The position numbers and the translations under genes are program-made. Below, piece after piece: positions 33,248 through 36,059 of a DNA stretch of 36,059 nucleotides. The notes beneath the pieces are model-generated. The model made no database searches. It was not told the origin of the DNA and saw only the letters and a program-made list of their open reading frames with translations. Each line of letters starts with the position of its first letter. Within the stretch, counting starts at the first letter, position 1. The stretch is from Hyphomonadaceae bacterium (GTDB taxonomy: Bacteria; Pseudomonadota; Alphaproteobacteria; Caulobacterales; Hyphomonadaceae), in contig JALHLR010000004.1 in the NCBI GenBank assembly GCA_022844475.1, positions 73,004 to 109,062 of the forward strand, given 5' to 3'.

Positions 33248-34686
33248 AGCGTTTCAGCATCGATCTCGCCTCGCTGTCCGCCGGCCGGATCGTGCAGACC
33301 GTCGCGGCATTCCTTGCCTTGCCAATCGTCGCGCGGCTGCTGGGCCCGCATGAGTACGGTCTCGTCGCGGTGGCGATGAGTTTCGTGATGTGCACGATCT
33401 ACATGGCTGACGCCGGCATGGGCCAGTCGCTGGTACGAACGCCGGCATCTGAACGGACCACCTGGTCGAGCGCGTTCTGGATGATCTCTGGCTTCGGCGG
33501 CGTGCTGAGCCTTCTGCTGATCGCCATCTCGTTCGCAGCGCCGTTGGTGTTCGGAGAGCCGCGTTTACAGGGGCTGCTGCTCGGGCTGGCGGTTGTACCC
33601 ATGATCGTCTCCGCAATCGCCGCCCCCACAGCCGACATGCAGCAGCGCCAGAAGTTTCGCGAACTGGCCGCGATCGAAGGCGTGTCCGCGCTGACAGGTC
33701 TCGGCGTCGCGATCGTGCTGGCGTTTCAAGGGGCGGGCGCATGGGCGCTCGTGCTGCAACAGGTCGCGTTCTGGCTGATGAAGGCGGTTCTGATTGTCTG
33801 GCGCACACGGTTCCGGCCGACACTAGAATTCTCGACATTGAACCTTGCCGAGCACAGCCGCTTTGCACGCGACACGCTTGGCGCGACCCTGCTCTACTTC
33901 TTTGGCAGGCAACTCGATCCGCTGGTTCTCGGACGTATTCTCGGCGCAGCGCCGACCGGGCTTTACTCCTTCGCAACGCGCGTGATGAACCTGCCACACC
34001 AGCTGGTCGCCAGCCCGGTGCAGAATGCGTTGTTCGTTCGCATGGTGGAGCTACGCGATGACAAGGCAGCATTGCGAGACCTGCTGCTGATCCTCACCAC
34101 AGCGGTCGCCCTCCTGGTCTTTCCGGCTGTCGCGACGCTGGCGGCGGCGAGCCCAGCTTACTTTGCTTTCCTGCTCTCCACCGAATGGCTGCAGGCGGCC
34201 CCGGTATTCGCGGTGCTAGCGCCCGTGGCCGCAGTCCAGACCATTCTGGTTCCGGCCAATGCGCTTCTGCTGGCGAGGGGTCGTACGGATGTGCGCTTGC
34301 GGCAGACATTCGAGACGGCCGTGCTGTGGGTCATCCTTTTGCCGCTGTCTGCCCCATTCGGGCTTCTGGCGGTCGCGGGAGCCTTCACGGTGGTGAACCT
34401 GCTCTACCTGCCGCGTTCGCTGGGACTCACCCTGCCGGAGGTGGATCTCAGGATATTGAGTTTCCTCAGCATACTTGTACCTGCAACCATGGCAGCGCTG
34501 GGGATTTGCGCTGCTCATGCCCTGCTTCGCAACTCTGTCCACATGAGTGACCTGCAAGAGATATTTGCCTCGCTCGTTGAGCTGGCCATTGCTTATGCCG
34601 TCCTGTTGATGGCTTGCCGCGGGCAGCTGGCGGGGCAGCTCAGAACCCTGCGGACGCTCATGATGCGTTCGACGGCTGCGACCTAG
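33238..34686 (+). CDS. Wzx-type oligosaccharide flippase
   Basis: A 482-residue inner-membrane protein with about twelve to fourteen hydrophobic helices. The N-terminus LASLSAGRIVQTVAAFLALPIVARLLGPHEYGLVAVAMSF is the hallmark of the polysaccharide-synthesis MOP family (first helix pair and the LGPxxYGxxA motif). Later elements include ADAGMGQSLVR, the amphipathic linker with RDTLGATLLYFFGRQLDPLVLGRILG, and the C-terminal helices ending in a short basic tail. It should flip the undecaprenyl-linked repeat unit to the periplasmic side for the Wzy-like enzyme. The start overlaps the preceding glycosyltransferase gene by ten bases, which supports co-translation. The next gene follows after 18 bases. 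Confidence 0.92.
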   Translation: MALKRFSIDLASLSAGRIVQTVAAFLALPIVARLLGPHEYGLVAVAMSFVMCTIYMADAGMGQSLVRTPASERTTWSSAFWMISGFGGVLSLLLIAISFAAPLVFGEPRLQGLLLGLAVVPMIVSAIAAPTADMQQRQKFRELAAIEGVSALTGLGVAIVLAFQGAGAWALVLQQVAFWLMKAVLIVWRTRFRPTLEFSTLNLAEHSRFARDTLGATLLYFFGRQLDPLVLGRILGAAPTGLYSFATRVMNLPHQLVASPVQNALFVRMVELRDDKAALRDLLLILTTAVALLVFPAVATLAAASPAYFAFLLSTEWLQAAPVFAVLAPVAAVQTILVPANALLLARGRTDVRLRQTFETAVLWVILLPLSAPFGLLAVAGAFTVVNLLYLPRSLGLTLPEVDLRILSFLSILVPATMAALGICAAHALLRNSVHMSDLQEIFASLVELAIAYAVLLMACRGQLAGQLRTLRTLMMRSTAAT

Positions 34687-34704
34687 AAGGAAGTTGACTG
34701 GATC

Positions 34705-35583
34705 ATGGCGATCAGAGTTTCGACGATCATCGTCTCGTATAACCGGCTGGACCTGCTCCATCGCGCGATCCGGAGCGCACTGGCGCAGACGCTCGACAAT
34801 TGCGAAGTGATTGTCGCCGACAACTGCTCTTCGTTCGACGTGCACAAAGAACTGGCCAGCTATGGCGAGGATGTCGTGGTGATCAGAACAGAACGGAATG
34901 GTGGCTGCGGCTATGCGCGAAACGTAGCCGTCCGCAAGGCTCGGGGCGAGTTCGTGGCCTTCCTCGATGATGACGACCACTGGAAGCCGGAAAAGCTGCA
35001 GCGACAGTACGCAACGATCGGCAAACGGCCGATGACGACGTGCGGTCAGGAGTTCATTCCTGAAACCGCATTCAACGTTCAGCAGATCACGGCGATCACG
35101 CGCAGGATGATCAGCCAGTACAATTCGGTCTGTGGGCCTAGCGGCTTCTTCTGCCGACGTGACCTGTTCGATACGGTGCAGTTCGACGAGGCGCTGAAGT
35201 ACGCCGAGGACTGGGACTTCATGCTGCGCGTGCTGGAGGTCGGCGAGATCGGTTATGTGGCCGAACCTCTGCTCTACTACACGTTCAATGCGGCCTCATC
35301 GATGACGACGTCGAGCCGCGGGCGGTCGTGGGAGGAAATCCAGTATCGCTTCGCCGCCGCCGACAAGCATCGCGCCGCCATGGGCGAGTGGAACTACCGT
35401 CAACGCATTGCCGCGATTACGCTGGCCCACATCCTGGACCGGCCCGATCGCCTGACATTCATCCGCCACTCGCTGCGCAAGGCAGGGGTCACTGCAACGG
35501 GGATCGCGCTGGCAAAGAAGGCGGCGTCCAAGCTGATGCCGCGACCAGCCCATGCCCCACGCGACGGCGTCGCGGCGGGCTGA
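34705..35583 (+). CDS. Family 2 glycosyltransferase
   Basis: A 292-residue cytosolic GT-A enzyme. The nucleotide-binding start is VSTIIVSYNRLDLLHRAIRS, followed by CEVIVADNCS (first Asp), the acceptor-side NGGCGYARNVAV, and the DxD-like metal site FLDDDDHW at about residues 90-97. The catalytic-base region is YAEDWDFMLRVLEVG (ED motif), as usual for this family. A basic C-terminal tail after about residue 250 may bind the membrane. AAGGAAG precedes the ATG at 34705. It lies 18 bases after the flippase gene and is part of the same run of genes. The sugar donor is unknown. Confidence 0.93.
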   Translation: MAIRVSTIIVSYNRLDLLHRAIRSALAQTLDNCEVIVADNCSSFDVHKELASYGEDVVVIRTERNGGCGYARNVAVRKARGEFVAFLDDDDHWKPEKLQRQYATIGKRPMTTCGQEFIPETAFNVQQITAITRRMISQYNSVCGPSGFFCRRDLFDTVQFDEALKYAEDWDFMLRVLEVGEIGYVAEPLLYYTFNAASSMTTSSRGRSWEEIQYRFAAADKHRAAMGEWNYRQRIAAITLAHILDRPDRLTFIRHSLRKAGVTATGIALAKKAASKLMPRPAHAPRDGVAAG

Positions 35584-35625
35584 CGGACGATCGGGGGAAC
35601 CTGGTGAGCCCGGCAACAACCGAAC

Positions 35626-36059
35626 TTGCGACCCAGGGCCAAGGTCAAGGCGGCGATCAGAATCGTCGAGCGATTCCTGCTCGGCCGCTTTCGCCATCGA
35701 TTCTTGTACTCATTGGCCGTCGACGACCCGCCAGATCCAAACGCAATCGTCCGAGATCGTGGACAACATCTCGACGCGATGTCAGCGTTGCAACGGCGGA
35801 GACTTGCTGCGTCGAAGACTGGCTGTGACCCTCGGTTTGAACTTGACTGTCGAGGCGCGGGTGGTTTCGCAACTCGCGTCCACACCAGGATCAGCGAGCA
35901 ACTCTTCAACACCTGTGAAACGTCAAGCACGCCCAGCGTGAACTGGAAGGACAGCCAGACTGCATGCCAAATCACGGCAGCTGAGAAGCGACGCCACCTT
36001 TACGAAATTCGCGTCATTTCGGCGCCCCAAAGGCCGTTGAACAGAGCCTTCCCAGAGAA
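35626..36059 (+). CDS. Open frame running off the right edge, possible polysaccharide-locus protein
   Basis: A reading frame is free of stops from 35608 to the window end (150 codons). The first possible starts are TTG at 35626 (MRPRAKVKAAIRIVERFLLG) and ATG at 35779; neither has a good ribosome site. The translation has a basic amphipathic N-terminus, then DDPPDPNAIVRDRGQHLD, and FELDCRGAGGFATRVHTRIS followed by VNWKDSQTAC. The GAGGFATRVH stretch recalls the glycine-rich opening of some fucosyltransferase-like enzymes, but the match is weak. Third-position GC is lower than in neighbours, which fits a transferred sugar-locus gene or non-coding DNA. It starts about 45 bases after the GT2 gene. 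Confidence 0.4.
   Translation, partial: MRPRAKVKAAIRIVERFLLGRFRHRFLYSLAVDDPPDPNAIVRDRGQHLDAMSALQRRRLAASKTGCDPRFELDCRGAGGFATRVHTRISEQLFNTCETSSTPSVNWKDSQTACQITAAEKRRHLYEIRVISAPQRPLNRAFPE

Noticed and set aside
35626..35720. Resemblance of the translated stretch RAKVKAAIRIVERFLLGRF to the C-terminal half of IS21-type transposases
   Set aside because: Only about 30 residues look alike and the match stops abruptly. No partner ATPase gene or terminal repeats are seen, and the frame continues as a different-looking protein.
1..36059. CRISPR arrays, prophage genes, toxin-antitoxin or classical defence genes
   Set aside because: No regularly spaced repeats, phage structural genes, nuclease/helicase defence genes or small toxin-antitoxin pairs were found on either strand.

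Overview
The window reads as a chromosomal segment of a high-GC alphaproteobacterium, most likely from Caulobacterales (Hyphomonadaceae or Caulobacteraceae type). This is an inference from several things: the gene families present (DOMON-like protein beside a DUF1343/NamZ protein, a lipoprotein cytochrome c, an alpha-2-macroglobulin/PBP1C pair, an MHS-type transporter, many secreted peptidases), strongly GC-biased third codon positions, and a Wzx/Wzy-type polysaccharide locus with an ExoY-like initiating transferase. No rRNA gene, integrase, intact insertion sequence or CRISPR array is seen. About 26 protein genes and one tRNA gene are supported.

Left part (1-15.8 kb). A minus-strand pair encodes a DOMON-like protein and a DUF1343 (NamZ-like) cell-wall hydrolase that runs off the left edge. 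A cytochrome c lipoprotein is divergent from pgi (glucose-6-phosphate isomerase), which is followed by a patatin-like lipoprotein. Next is a minus-strand envelope pair: a 1634-residue alpha-2-macroglobulin-like lipoprotein with an intact thioester motif, then PBP1C. Upstream of it is tRNA-Thr(TGT) with a good candidate promoter. Four plus-strand genes follow: a small secreted OmpA-like-fold candidate, a TylF-type methyltransferase, an unrecognised protein, and metG with a hairpin just before its start codon.

Middle part (15.8-23 kb). A metabolite:H+ symporter with an unusual large hydrophilic insertion is followed by three exported metallopeptidases of families M61, M28 and M14. These look like a scavenging or peptide-turnover set. 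The plus-strand G/C bias appears to reverse at the metG/transporter boundary whatever the gene direction.

Right part (23-36 kb). This is an exopolysaccharide or capsule biosynthesis locus in several blocks: an exported beta-helix protein coupled to a GT4 glycosyltransferase; a convergent GT4 plus Wzy/O-antigen-ligase pair; a Wzc-type tyrosine autokinase/co-polymerase; an ExoY-like sugar-phosphate transferase; a Wza-like export lipoprotein; an orphan GT-B-like glycosyltransferase; a Wzx flippase; a GT2 glycosyltransferase; and an open frame that runs off the right edge. Together they give a nearly complete Wzx/Wzy route: initiation on undecaprenyl phosphate, chain building by at least four glycosyltransferases, flipping, polymerisation, phospho-regulated length control and outer-membrane export. 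The sugar composition cannot be read from sequence.
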